From positions 5,704,001 to 5,768,000 of the forward strand of contig NC_065408.1 in NCBI RefSeq assembly GCF_024362695.1: 64,000 bases of DNA. The letters are read 5' to 3'. Positions 1-11,070 of the stretch are shown here, in pieces. The notes below the pieces were generated by a model that was given only the letters and a program-made list of their open reading frames with translations, was not told where the DNA came from and ran no database searches. A program made the translations under genes and the position numbers. Source of the stretch: Pectinophora gossypiella. Taxonomy: Eukaryota; Arthropoda; Insecta; Lepidoptera; Gelechiidae. Position 1 is the first letter of the stretch. The number at the start of each line of letters is the position of its first letter.

Positions 1-148
1 TACTTACATACCTACTAAGTTGGTGGATGGTTGACGTAGTAGGTAACTAATTACCTAATTGTGGTGGTTGTGTTAGTTGGTTGTTAGTTATTCTAATGAC
101 AGCAAAGAATACAATTATTTACTGTTTCAACTGTTTTAGGTAGATAAT

Positions 149-292
149 GGCCCCGATTCCTATGAGTCTCGCTGGTATGCAAACCGTTTGACGTGTGCTG
201 TCAACTTAATTCTGTCGGTTGTTTTAAATTTCTGCCTAAAATTGACGTGTATTCCATAAATTTTATGTCTGTCGGTTATCCGTCCATTTAAG
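149..292. mobile_element. MITE-1 fragment
   Basis: ggccccgattcct, then an internal deletion straight to gtctcgctggtatgcaaacc and gtttctgccta-type core, ending cggttatccgtcc. Partial copy. Confidence 0.65.
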
Positions 293-368
293 AATAAGAA
301 TAAATAAATTTATAATTTACGATAGACAGAGAAAGAAATAGGATCGGTTCGTAGTGCCTACTTTGTAG

Positions 369-480
369 GCCGCGCCGCCGCCGCGCCGCCGCCGGAGTGC
401 GGAGCGGCGCGTGCGGAGTGGGGCGTACGGAGCGGGGCGCACGGCGCGCGGTGCGTGTGGCCGTTGCGCGTTGGCCCGTT
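369..480. other. GC-rich island with CGCCG and CGGAGCGG repeats
   Basis: ccgcgccgccgccgcgccgc, then repeated cggagcgg/cggagtgg/cggagcgggg units. Stands out in AT-rich DNA. May be a promoter or first exon of a gene to the left or right, or a GC-rich repeat; no start or splice site is convincing. Confidence 0.4.
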
Positions 481-644
481 CGAGCAGCTGATTACGGATA
501 CCGCAAAATTGTTGTCTCCATTACATTGAAAATTTTCGATAATTTGTCATTATTGTTTTTTTTATTGAAATTTGGGTTCTATGCAGCTTAAAGCACAATA
601 TGGAATTGAAAATAATTAAAAACAAAACTCAAAATTTCATGAAT

Positions 645-738
645 TTTGCGACGGAAAATTCCACTAGATATTAACTCAGAATCATGGTCTGAATCATCCC
701 TCTCAGTATTCGTTACGATGTCACTAACACCCTGTATA
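645..738. mobile_element. MITE-3 end fragment
   Basis: ttgcgacggaaaattccact, agaatcatggtctgaatcat and cgttacgatgtcactaacac: one arm and end of MITE-3. Confidence 0.7.
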
Positions 739-949
739 ATGATATTACCACAAAACTAGGTAGGTACTTAACTCTGATTTAATTAATTTCAGAAACTACC
801 TTCAAATGTTCCTCAAATGTTGCCAATATTCAGTTTACAGACGGAAAAGCAAGTTAACTACTGCACGATAGGTGTACACGTTTCTTAACATTACGCTAAT
901 GTAAACCTTCAAACTTACTAGCATTCTGCCCGCGACTCTGTTCCCTAGG

Positions 950-1745
950 GGTTTGATCGCGAAATCGAAGAAAGAGGATCGAAAGGCCCTAACGGGCATT
1001 TTGTATGAGAACCGCAGTCGCCGGTTCAACCCCTCTCTCTTACTACTCCTGCAAACAGATAACTACGATAGCTCTATTACTTCTCCAAATTCCATAGTCA
1101 CTTTACCGACAATGGCCCCGATTCCTGCAGACACCGCCTAATTTTATTTTAAGTTATATCCGTCATTTTCATATCCGTCGAAAAGGAAAGGGACGTATGA
1201 TTCACAGCTCTTAGTTTTAGGAAGAATGAGTAAATGAATGAATAACCCGGGCGAATCAAAAAGGTACGTCGCTGGTATGCAATCCGTTTGACGTGCTTGT
1301 CTACTTAACTGTGTCGGGTTATTGACTGACGTATTAACAGGAATTAGCACCAATGTATATTTTATGTGATAGGCTCCAATTCTATAACTAATTTTCGTAA
1401 GATACTGCATACAAAAGTATTTTTTGATAAGTAGGCGATTATACTAAGATTTTTTAAAAGTTTTTAGGTTTCCTGTGATGAAGGGAGGGGAGGGGAGGGA
1501 GGGCTTTGTACTAATCGATATCTGCTTTTTTTTCTTGCAGACTCGGCCTGCTATAATGCACAAGACGACCTTTTAACACACTATCGCGGAGCTCCGTGCG
1601 TCGTAAAGTTTGCGGACGTGTGGAGTGCAAAGTTGAAGTATGAACTATTTACTCATACTTGTACCTCATACTTGTATGGCGCGCGTTTCGCGCTCACTTG
1701 GTCCTTCCAACCTCTTTCCTCCATTTCGTGGGTAGCAATTAGGTA
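950..1745 (+). repeat. dispersed repeat of unknown class
   Basis: Contains cgaagaaagaggatcgaaag, actcctgcaaacagataact, gcataaaagtatt-like and cacactatcgcggagctccg blocks. The same series of blocks occurs in reverse at 47,905-48,480. No ORF, no LTR features seen. Interrupted by MITE-1 (1,114-1,350) and a GGGA-rich run. Confidence 0.65.
1114..1350. mobile_element. MITE-1 copy, inserted in a repeat, CAAT duplication
   Basis: Starts ggccccgattcctgcagaca and ends ggaattagcac. CAAT flanks both sides (1,110-1,113 and 1,351-1,354). The paralogous repeat at 47,905-48,480 (reverse) lacks it and reads ttaccgtcaatgtat, so the insertion is dated after that repeat dispersed. Confidence 0.8.
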
Positions 1746-1997
1746 CATTTGGTAATGTTTCTGTTTCAGTGGATACACACTTTATACCTATTTCATTTAA
1801 GGGTTCTGAAACTAGCTTTATAGAATTAAACCATTGATGGGTGTTAGTGACATCGTAACTTTGACGGGTGATTCAGATCACAGTTCTGAGTTGATATAAA
1901 GTGGAATTTACCGTCGCAAAATTATGGTACCGAAAAAAAAAACACCAACATTTTCATACATACGTACTTGTATGGCTACCTATACCTACTGGTACGG

Positions 1998-2265
1998 GGT
2001 GTAAGTGACATAGTAACGAATACTGAGGGAGATGATTCAGCTCATAAACTGCCTATATACGTCCCACTGCTGGGCACAGGCCTCCCCTCAATCAACCGGA
2101 GGGGGGATTCAGCTCATTATTCTGAATTAATATCATGTGAAATTTTCCATCGCAAAAGTATACAATTGAAAATAATTTTAAAAAACTAAAAAAAAAAAAC
2201 CATGAATTTTGCGACGGAAAATTCCATTTGATATTAACTCAGAATCATGGTCTGAATCATCCCCA
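1998..2265. mobile_element. MITE-3 copy carrying a nested SINE fragment
   Basis: Inverted ends: gtgacatagtaacgaatact...gatgattcag against ctgaatcatcccc, with aattttccatcgcaaaagta and ttttgcgacggaaaattcca as inner arms. Other members are at 645-738, 1,840-1,925, 10,983-11,070, 43,063-43,150 and 48,870-48,995. Confidence 0.78.
2046..2105 (-). mobile_element. truncated SINE-B with 12-bp target duplication
   Basis: gcctatatacgtcccactgc to aaccggaggg. GATTCAGCTCAT occurs on both sides (2,034-2,045 and 2,106-2,117). Only the 3' part of SINE-B is present, as expected of a 5'-truncated retrotransposed copy inside MITE-3. Confidence 0.8.
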
Positions 2266-4210
2266 TTTAGTTCATCTCACGATGGACGTCTTCTCACTCA
2301 ATTGGGCTACAGTCGTGAGTTATGCATTGTAGGTGTGCTTTGAATAGCGTTCACTACTTGGTTTGAAATCATCAATAACCAATACTTCACTCAGGTAATA
2401 TAAACCTCGATATAAAAACGGGCGGAAACGTGCATAAAACGTGGTTGCTACCTATCTACCGTGGAGGAGGACGATTTACTTCAATTTGCAGCCATGTCGC
2501 GTGGTGGTAGATCTTGAAAGTTTAATTTCACAGGCCCCCCGTTACTCTGTGTCAATGTGCTCCACCCAGAATATGTGAACGCCTGTACCAATATTGTAGG
2601 AATCCAGTTTGATTTTGTTCGTTCGTTTTGGAGACAGAACAGATAAGGTCGATTTATGGTTTTGAACGCAATACCGAAGCAGTACAGGTGTCATTTCAAT
2701 AGGTGACCCAAAATCAATCGAGAATATTTCTTCAAAAACCATATGCTGAAGCAAAATTTTTCATCACTACTATTTCCTTTTTTTAGTAGATTTGTGCCCT
2801 GGTTAATGGGAATAGGTTCGCATCCTATTATATGGGTTTTTTACATGGATGCTGAGAAATGCGTGTATATTAATATACAACTCAGCCTACCCTTTCGGGG
2901 ATACAGGCATGATGCCATTTGTTATTATCGAAGATGAATGATGACAATGTGATTCAAAATTGTCTATGCTTACGAATATTACCTATATTTCAATGTAGAA
3001 GTACTAATATTATCGTGCTTGTTACCTGCTTACGCCTAAACGATTTGTAAGTATGAAAATTTCATCGCAGATAAAGTAGGTCGAAACCCAGGAACGAAGT
3101 AAGATTCAATGAATTTTTTTGGCAACATCGGGTTGAGAAGTATCATGGCCGAAGATTTGAATGAAAACGAAGTGTATCTATGGTTGACAGGAGGAACAAA
3201 GTTTGTCGATGGTTCGGCTTTTTGGCGGGAACGTGAACGACATGGTTGCTTTCTCGTAGTGCTTTCTTCAGTGAATAATCTAAATAATACATTGTTAAAC
3301 GCGGTAAGAACCCGTTATTATGTGTTTTAATCTAAATAATTAATACGAAGTGGTGTTTTGTGGTTAATGATCGCATTAAGTTAGACGGAAAACAGTCGCG
3401 ACAGTGTTACTATATCGGAATATTCAATAAACAAAGTGTACCTATCTATTTTCGCTTCGTGCCAAGAAGCCGCTTAACTCGAAAGTTTATGCGGTCTTTT
3501 GAGTTAATTCGTTTGGGATTCGGAGTAGGAGTCTGCTCCGAGGGTGGGGGCTAATTTTAAGGTAAGGTTTTATTATTCATCGTCATCACCTTTTATCATT
3601 TAATTTATTATCATCAAGAAAAAGATACATAAGACGTGGTTGTATGGGCATAGTTCCCTTTGCCTTGCCCTTCGGGGAAAACCAAAATAAAAAAATGACG
3701 ATGAAAAGTACTTGTCTAATATATTATTGTAAATTGGAGAATTAAAGGAAGGTACTGTACTATTCGGGATTTTAGTTAAGACTTTCTATTCTAGAACGGA
3801 CTAAGAGCCATATCTCATTAGGACAAATGTTAACGTTCGCTGCCTTACTAGCATGCGCTACGTGATAAAATTATCAATCGATTAAATACATTTTGTCGAG
3901 ATCGATAAGTTTGTTTTTTCCTTAACATGCGTGACACGTGATTTTGATCGTATTTTGATAAAATTACTTATTTGGGTTCACATATTAGCACCAATCGACA
4001 TATAACGACTTAATTATATCGTCAAATGACCGTGACAATTTTTTATCACATTGCGCATGTTAACCCTACTGGTGTCTTGTTGGTTGCGCTATCAACCTCA
4101 CGTGTCAATGTCAATTGCTACATTGGTTGCGTGTTGCGTAAAAATGGTTGCACCACCATGATGTCCTAGTGAAATATAACCCTTAGTGGACTCTGCTTAA
4201 TAATAATATC

Positions 4211-4411
4211 TTCTTCTCTTCTATCGTGTGGGTTGTGAGGTGAATTACCAACCTTATCAACCCCGGTGTCAGGGTTATTATTGAGCCGCCAAAGGCCCCT
4301 GACATGGCTCATGTAACGACTACTTACTTACATCAGTAAGTAGTAACCGGGACCAACGTCTTAACGTGCCTTCCGAAGCACGGATCATCTTACTTTTTGG
4401 ACAATCAGGTG
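4211..4411 (-). mobile_element. SINE-A, head truncated
   Basis: From the tail cttctatcgtgtgggttgtg to cttactttttggacaatcag; the tRNA-like head is missing. Confidence 0.8.
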
Positions 4412-4710
4412 AGGTGAGGTCTGCTTACTGTGATAACAAATGTTCATGAGGTGATGTGGACGATGACGCGTGGAAAATCTGTTATGTCATAATACACACT
4501 ACCTTAACGAATAATACAAAGTCATCTATCCTCACAGAAAACCAATTGCGTATATCGTTCGCAGCCGATAATTGCAAGACGATGTGTTTTAAACGACTCG
4601 TCCCAAGTGTGCAAGTCGAACGCAATTTCAAACACGGAAATTACACGCTATAGGCTTTCTACCCGACTGCGGCGAAGCAAATAGGAGGGTTGTTTATACA
4701 TCGTTTGCTA

Positions 4711-5013
4711 TAAATAAACTGCCTGTATACGTCCCACTGCTGGGCACAGGCCTCCCCTCAATTAACCGGAGGGGGTATGGAGCATACTCCACCACGCTGC
4801 TCCAATGCGGGTTGGTGGAGGTGTTTTTACGGCTAATAGCCGGGACCAACGCCTTAACGTGCCCTCCGAAGCACGCAATCATCTTACTTTTTCGAACAAT
4901 CAGGTGATTCAAGCCTGAAAAGTCCTTACCAAGGACAGTCTCACAAAGTGATTTCGACAATGTCCCCATCGGGACTCGAACCCGGACCTACAGATCGTGA
5001 GCCTAACGCTCTA
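4711..5013 (-). mobile_element. SINE-B, near full length
   Basis: tRNA-derived relative of SINE-A with a different 3' region: tgtatacgtcccactgctgg, caggcctcccctcaattaac and catactccaccacgctgctc, then gtccccatcgggactcgaac as the head. Other copies are at 5,063, 5,600, 36,529, 59,466 and 60,290. Confidence 0.88.
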
Positions 5014-5062
5014 ACTTTTTTTGCTATACATTGACTATTAAAAAGGAACATATATATGGAAG

Positions 5063-5285
5063 ACTTTGCGAGCTTGAATCACCTGATTGTCAGAAAAAGT
5101 ACTTAAGTTGATTCCGTGCTTCGGAGGGCACGATAAGCCGTTGGTCTCGGCTGTTAGCGGTAAAAACACCTCCACCAACCCGCAGTGGAGCGTGGTGGAG
5201 TATGCTCCGTACCCCTTCTGGTTGATAGAGGGGAGGCCTGTGCCCAGCAGTGGGAAGTATATTGGCTGTTTATGTTATGTATGTA
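5063..5285 (+). mobile_element. SINE-B, head truncated, opposite orientation
   Basis: ttgaatcacctgattgtcag to cccagcagtgggaagtatat. With the neighbour at 4,711 it forms an inverted pair about 50 bases apart that could fold into a long hairpin. Confidence 0.85.
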
Positions 5286-5599
5286 ATAGAACATAATACA
5301 AAATACAACCGTATGACTACTTTATACATATTACTACACACACGCGCCTTTTCTTTGCTTCTTTCTTCGTAACAGGTATAGTACAGGAGGTAATCGTTTT
5401 CCAGGTAAGTAGCCCGCATCTAAGTCGAGGCGAACCCACGAGTCACATAAATCTTCCCTAACACTATTAGGCCGTATCTTTTAATTAATTATACATGTGG
5501 AATACACACATGTATCTTGTGATGGCTTTCTTTATTGAATAAAATGGGTGATATAGTGTATTTAATAGCTAAACAATATATTTTTTAGTTACTAGTAGT

Positions 5600-5860
5600 G
5601 TTCGATTCCCAATGAACACAGTCGTAAATCTCATTGTGAGACTGTCCATTGGCTAGGACATTGCAGGCTGAATCACCTGGTTGTCCGATAAAAAAGATGA
5701 TTCCGTGCCTCGGAAGGTACGTGAAGCCGTTGGTCCCGGGTTACTAGTTCATATGCCATTACCAACCCGCAGTGGACCAGCGTGGTGGAGTATGCTCCAT
5801 ACCCCTCCGGGAGATTGAGGGGAGGCATGTGCCCAGCTGTAGGATATATATAGGTTGTTT
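5600..5860 (+). mobile_element. SINE-B, diverged
   Basis: gaatcacctggttgtccgat, ccgtgcctcggaaggtacgt and gtgcccagctgtaggatata. Third SINE-B in 1.2 kb. Confidence 0.8.
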
Positions 5861-5876
5861 GTCTTTTATGTTATTA

Positions 5877-6026
5877 GTACAGTCATGAGCAATATAATGT
5901 GACCCACTTTAGGACTCTGTCGCACTAACATTATTTGACATTTAGTGAGACTTACAGTTCAATTTGTCATAAAAGTTAATGTGACATGGTACCAAAGTGT
6001 ATACATATTAATGCTCGTGACCGTAC
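5877..6026. mobile_element. MITE-2 copy
   Basis: About 150 bases bounded by GTACAGTCATGAGC and its near-complement (GCTCGTGACCGTAC). Inside: atgtgacccactttaggact, tgtcgcactaacat and gttaatgtgacatgg. Other copies are at 41,344, 41,609, 48,677 and, decayed, 18,662. Confidence 0.8.
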
Positions 6027-6133
6027 TTAATGTCTATAGATGTAGTAGGTACTGTGATGATGTGACCTTTTCTAGGCAGATCATCCTGGCTGGCAAGCTA
6101 ATTCAGTTAAAAAAACTACCTATTTCTCCCATC

Positions 6134-6296
6134 TGGGGCCTGTTTAATAAAACTTACAATCGTAAATTACAATGACAATTTGAAGTACATTGCGGAGTGT
6201 GTGATCACTAATATTTTGCAGTTTCATATTAGCTACGTAATGAACACCAAATTGTCATTGTAATTTACAATTGGAAGTTTTATTAAACAGGCCCCA
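6134..6296. mobile_element. fold-back MITE inserted into an older repeat
   Basis: TGGGGCCTGTTTAATAAAAC and its complement form about 50-bp near-perfect ends. The flanks read actacctatt...catc and ggtgtcgctactg; a paralogous repeat at 9,168-9,310 reads straight through (catcaggtgctgctactg), giving the empty site. No target duplication is evident. Confidence 0.88.
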
Positions 6297-6464
6297 GGTG
6301 TCGCTACTGTTGAGTGTCAGTTCCCCCTACTATTTGAGTAAACAAACATATTCTGTTGGTTATATTTTTACACTATAACCCTTTGCGCAGCGTTTACAGT
6401 GTTGTTATATTTATTCCCTAAAAATCGGAAAGAAGAAAACTTTATGGTTGTGTAGCGGACCCAA

Positions 6465-6880
6465 CTAGTTGGCCACCTAGTTCCGCTCACATGCAACAGA
6501 TGGCGCCACATTCTTCAAGCGGTCGTGAAACGCGGTATCGAAGTTTACACAGCAAGACGCATATATACAACTTCCAACACAACACTGTCGGATCGTCGAT
6601 CCCTAGTCACACTATCAACTTGTGGCTAGCGGGGTACTATGCTCAGTTCGGTACCCCGAAAACATCCTTTGGCGGCAGCACACCCTCGCCGCCAAAGTTG
6701 TATGGCAACCGGTCGTATAGAAAAACACATACATACATACATAAACTCACGCCTATTTCCCACCGGGGTAAGCAGAGACTATAGAATTCCATTTGCTTCG
6801 ATCCTGACACACTTCTCTTGCTTCCTCCACATTCATCAATCGCTTCATACACGCACGCCGGTTCAGAGTAGATCGAAAAA
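6465..6880 (+). repeat. unclassified retroelement-like segment
   Basis: gtcacactatcaacttgtgg, catacataaactcacgccta, agagactatagaattccatt and cctccacattcatcaatcgc. The second half recurs at 39,180-39,300 (aagagactatccatttccat). Short frames are open here but look fortuitous. Confidence 0.5.
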
Positions 6881-7588
6881 CCTATTTTCAATCAAAACTG
6901 AAATAAAAGTTTCGGATAAATATCGGATAGGGGCCGCGCGTATTATTTGTTTTTTTTCTTCTTTTGTCGTAATTATATACATAATTATATAACTTGTCGT
7001 TATAAATAAAACCATTTGTATTTTACTTTTGAAATTCCTTAAAAAATATATTCGTAACCGAAATTATCCGAAACTAACGGATAATCCGAAATAATTTATT
7101 ATAATCCTATCCGGTATATTAATCATTCTTATATCCGTATCCAATCCGTATCCGAAATTTCATATCCATAACATCCCTGGTAGCTAGCATGTATCTATCG
7201 TGTATAAGGGTGGTTTGTTTGTTTGTTCCACAAGACGAGTGTATGCCTACTTAAAGCCACTCTCTTTGAAAGCTGAGGCCTGTTGCTGATGTAGGTTGTG
7301 TAAACAATATGAGAGAAATCGAATATGCCATTTGAAATGACGCTTCCTGAAATTATATTTGTGTATTGAAGGTTATACATAGGCAGGTGTGCTTCTTCAC
7401 AATTTGTGCTTTTTATGGTTGTCTGCGATCGTGGGTTCATTAAGTAACCAAGTATTAAATAGGTTTTGTGTAAACATAATTGGTTCAGGTGCGATAGTAT
7501 AAAATACACCTCTGCCTACCCTTTCGGGGATACAGGCGTGATTATTATTGTTGCGTATGGCAGACAAAAATACAATATCCTGCGTGGA

Positions 7589-7840
7589 TCATATATCCAG
7601 CTGAAGCTCCCCTAACCAAGTCTCTGCTGCATCCGTCACACAATGCAGCTCGGCTATACCACCTGGGAACCGGTGCAGAGGGCACTCGTTCACTATGTGA
7701 GATATGGTTTGATCCGGGTGAACACATTCACAGTATAGCGACTCCTTTAAGCCCCATTTATGTAGGTGATTGTTTGACTTTCCATGGTTGGTCCTACACC
7801 GGTTCAGTCGGGTCCAGATTTTTCGCTTGGAGTCAAAGCC
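7589..7840 (-). mobile_element. jockey/CR1-like LINE, C-terminal zinc-knuckle fragment
   Basis: 83 open codons and a stop: GFDSKRKIWTRLNRCRTNHG, then HLHKWGLKESLYCECVHPDQ and TISHIVNECPLH. The C-x-C-x8-H-x4-C knuckle after a TNHG...HKWG block is typical of the C-terminus of insect jockey-type polymerases. The 5' part is missing. The 3'UTR continues to about 7,505 with the cccgaaagggtaggcag motif, also seen near 2,885, 3,665 and 40,220. Confidence 0.8.
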
Positions 7841-7860
7841 TGTATAATGTTAAGTTTAGT

Positions 7861-9160
7861 ATTAAGCTGCCAAAGTCCGTCTTCGGAACGATATCGAGTT
7901 CCAATTTTGCATGTATATCGTTCGCATCGTTTTCCTATTAAAATCCAGCTCAGTTAATAGATAAAACAGGATAATACCGGCGAGAACTATGCGCACTCGG
8001 CGACTAATTGCCTGCCTTAAGAAATGTACTAGTTACGTGCAGTAGCGAGAAAACAGACGTCTCTATATGGTTCCTTAATTGAACTTGTCGCTGCGGGCTG
8101 CTCTTGTATTTGCTCAGTGCGAAGACCCTTGTTTTAAATAAGAACTTATTTTATAAAGTTTTTTTAGGTTTGCCTAGGGTTATAAGGCCGCCCATTTGTT
8201 CTGTTGCTAAATGTTTCTATGTTTTATTTGTAATAAAGTATTTTGTTATATTAACGTAGATTTGCCACTTGCCACATTAATACCTTGGCCAGACAAATGG
8301 GGAGCGCTGAGAGCTCTCACCAGGTGGAAGAATTACAAAATACTATTACTAAGTACTCTACTTAGCGTAAGTATTCGAAATCTGAATTTGAAATTTAGAA
8401 TGAACAATGAATAACATAATTATCTAATAATATATATTGTAGTTATTATTCTGAGACTTCAACTAATTGGAAACATTTTGAATGATGTCGTATTTCCTTA
8501 CTTTGTCTATGGCAGCACTTTACTACGTTTCCTTACTTTTTCTGTGCTAACACTGCTACTTGTACTTACTTTTTTTCTGTGGCAGCACTCTGTTACTAAT
8601 TGCCTCCTTAGTCCTTCACAGTAGTAACACAGATTCCGCTATATTGTTCCGTAATTGAATTGGTCTAAGTGATGTATCTCTATTTGCACTTGCACCTACG
8701 AACTACTCGTAGCACCTTTAATTAAAAAACTATTTTTTAAGTAATACATACAAACTCATTCCTGTAATTCAATTTACCTATACTACTTGGCAGGACAAAT
8801 GGGGAGGATTGAGGGTTGTCACCAGGTAAATAATTTTAGAAAACATGTTGGGGGTACCTCTGTGTGCGCGGACATCGACTCAGGGCGCTGTTTGAGCTGA
8901 ATATCTATGTCGGAGAAAAGATGCTCGGAGTGGGCCGATATCTCCGGTCTGCTGGAGAACCCGTGTTGCTCTATGGCCGATAGGAATAATATGCGCTAAA
9001 GGATGGAAAACGTCGACTTGAATATAAGTTGCGCGAATTGAGACATCTCCCAGGGCATCGTCATTGCTAGCGCTAGCGATTATAAACAAGAAACATTTAC
9101 AACTTGACTAGGCTTTCTGAAGTGTTTGCTGTCGCTAGCCGATTGGTACTTATAGCAATA
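7861..9160. other. intergenic, degraded repeat pieces
   Basis: Two very diverged family 3 traces (8,281-8,325, ttggccagacaaatggggag; 8,790-8,820) and short direct repeats of tttctgtg(c/g)taacact/gcagcactttac near 8,510-8,600. Nothing coding that I can support. Confidence 0.5.
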
Positions 9161-9489
9161 AGAATAAAAACTACCTATTTATACCATCAGGTGCTGCTAC
9201 TGTTGAGTGTTCTTATGACAGTTCCCTATACTATTTGAGTAAACAAACATATTATTGTTTTGGTTATATTTTTACACTAACACTTTGCGCAGTGTTTAAC
9301 GGAAAAATTGGAGACGAAGGGCCTGTGGGGCCCTTAGGCGAAGTTATTTGTGAGTGACATTTCGGCGCGTCTCTTTGAGGCAACTGCCGATCCAAGAGCT
9401 GGCAGCTTTTTTGCGCAGAGAATAGGCCTGGCAGTTCAGAGGGGAAATGCTGCCAGCAATTTGGGCGCTCTGCCTCAGTGTGGCGCGCT

Positions 9490-9651
9490 TCTTCTTCTTA
9501 TCGTGTGGGTTGTGAGGTGACGTACCAACCTCATCAACCCTGGTGTCAGGGTTACTATTGAGCCGCCAAAGGCCCCTGACATGACTCATGTAACGACTAC
9601 TTACTTACATCAGTAAGTAGTAACCGGGACCAACGGCTTAACGTGCGTGTT
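9490..9651 (-). mobile_element. SINE-A, 5'-truncated, 13-bp target duplication
   Basis: Only the 3' half is present. AGTGTGGCGCGCT flanks it exactly (9,477-9,489 and 9,652-9,664), showing it inserted already truncated. Confidence 0.88.
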
Positions 9652-10764
9652 AGTGTGGCGCGCTGGAAGAGGTATTCTATTTATATTAGCTGGTGTTGTT
9701 TTTATTGTTATGTTTTTTACGTACTGATTAAATTAAAATTAAGAAACTGCAAAGTCATAGTGTTATATTTATTCCCTAAACATCAGAATGAAGAAATCTT
9801 AGAACAACTTATTTGCAATAAAAAATGCCTTTTTTCAACAGGTGGCTGCTTTTTCGTAACTCATAATTCAGACGGACACACACCACGATGCTCCACATTT
9901 TATAGTTTATCGCGAATTTTAGCTGGACAGTATGGAGAACTGTCAAAATTTAAAAACACTCAATAGTGCTGCCTCCTACATTTGAATTTCTAGTTTTGAT
10001 CCTCATTGCAGGTGTCAATAGTTGAAGATATTTTCTGATTCGACCCATAGTGTGTGTAAGGTTACTTTTGGCTTTGAATCTTTCTATTCTTACAAACTAT
10101 TGAATAACACATATTTTACCCGACTGCGGCGAAGCAAAAAGGAGGGTTATTGTTTACTCTGTAGCTACCTATAAGAAGCTGCAGTAGTTTTAGCCGGATA
10201 AGACGTTCGTTATATAAAAAATGACGATTCACAAAGTATAACTATGTCACCTTCTGCGGCGACTCTTTTTCGCATCGACATACGTCACCCGTCACTCTCT
10301 CACAGTACTGCACAGAAAGAGACAGATGATATCTGTCGCGGCGAGAAAGAGTCGCGTGCTTACAGCGCTAAGCCCACTGATAAAGATATTTTTGAATATT
10401 AATATATTACGAAGGAATGCTAGTCGCTTATACGAAGTGTCCCTTAGAGGCATTTGTCTAATATTATAATATTATTATCAGTTTTTCCTTCTCGTCTTTT
10501 TTAGGAAATCCCTCCCAATAGTATAGCGCATATAAGAACATAAAACTGTTATTCTTTTCTTTATAGTCCCAAAGGAGTCTTTTCCATTTGGATACTATGT
10601 TATCGAGGAGATAAAATGTATTTGAAGTAGAATTTATACACACCTTACATATTTATTTTCTTTTTAATGTGCCACTATACTGTTAAAAAACGGTAGTTAC
10701 TTACCGACATACTTACGTTGAAGTATGAGCACGACTAGTATCTTATCTAGGTACAGAGTATCAT

Positions 10765-10945
10765 AATTGAGCAGAGTACAAACTACACATACTGACCTTT
10801 CCTTCTGACAGTCAATCATTTTAAATTTTGAAATTCTTATTCCATTCCACAATTCGTCGACGTATTGCGTCCCCGACCTTCATAAGAGCAACATAATATA
10901 TTATACTGCTTACGTCTGGCCGTGCCCTCTAATTTTGGATTTGTA
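10765..10945 (+). repeat. dispersed repeat pair member
   Basis: gacagtcaatcattttaaat, gcgtccccgaccttcataag and ggccgtgccctctaattttg. The reverse copy lies at 60,080-60,275. Confidence 0.7.
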
Positions 10946-10982
10946 TTTTTGCTTTTTTTATTATTATGTTCAGTTCCATGCT

Positions 10983-11070
10983 TTTGCGATGGAAAATTCC
11001 ACTTGATATTAACTCAGAATCATGGCTTGAATCATTCTCCTTAGTATTCGTTACGGTGTCACTAACACTA
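10983..11070. mobile_element. MITE-3 end fragment
   Basis: ttgcgatggaaaattccact, agaatcatggcttgaatcat and gttacggtgtcactaacact, same segment as 645-738. Confidence 0.7.

Noticed and set aside
6643..6992. Protein gene of 80-117 codons on either strand
   Set aside because: Overlapping frames in a repeat shared with 39,180-39,300; no consistent coding signal.
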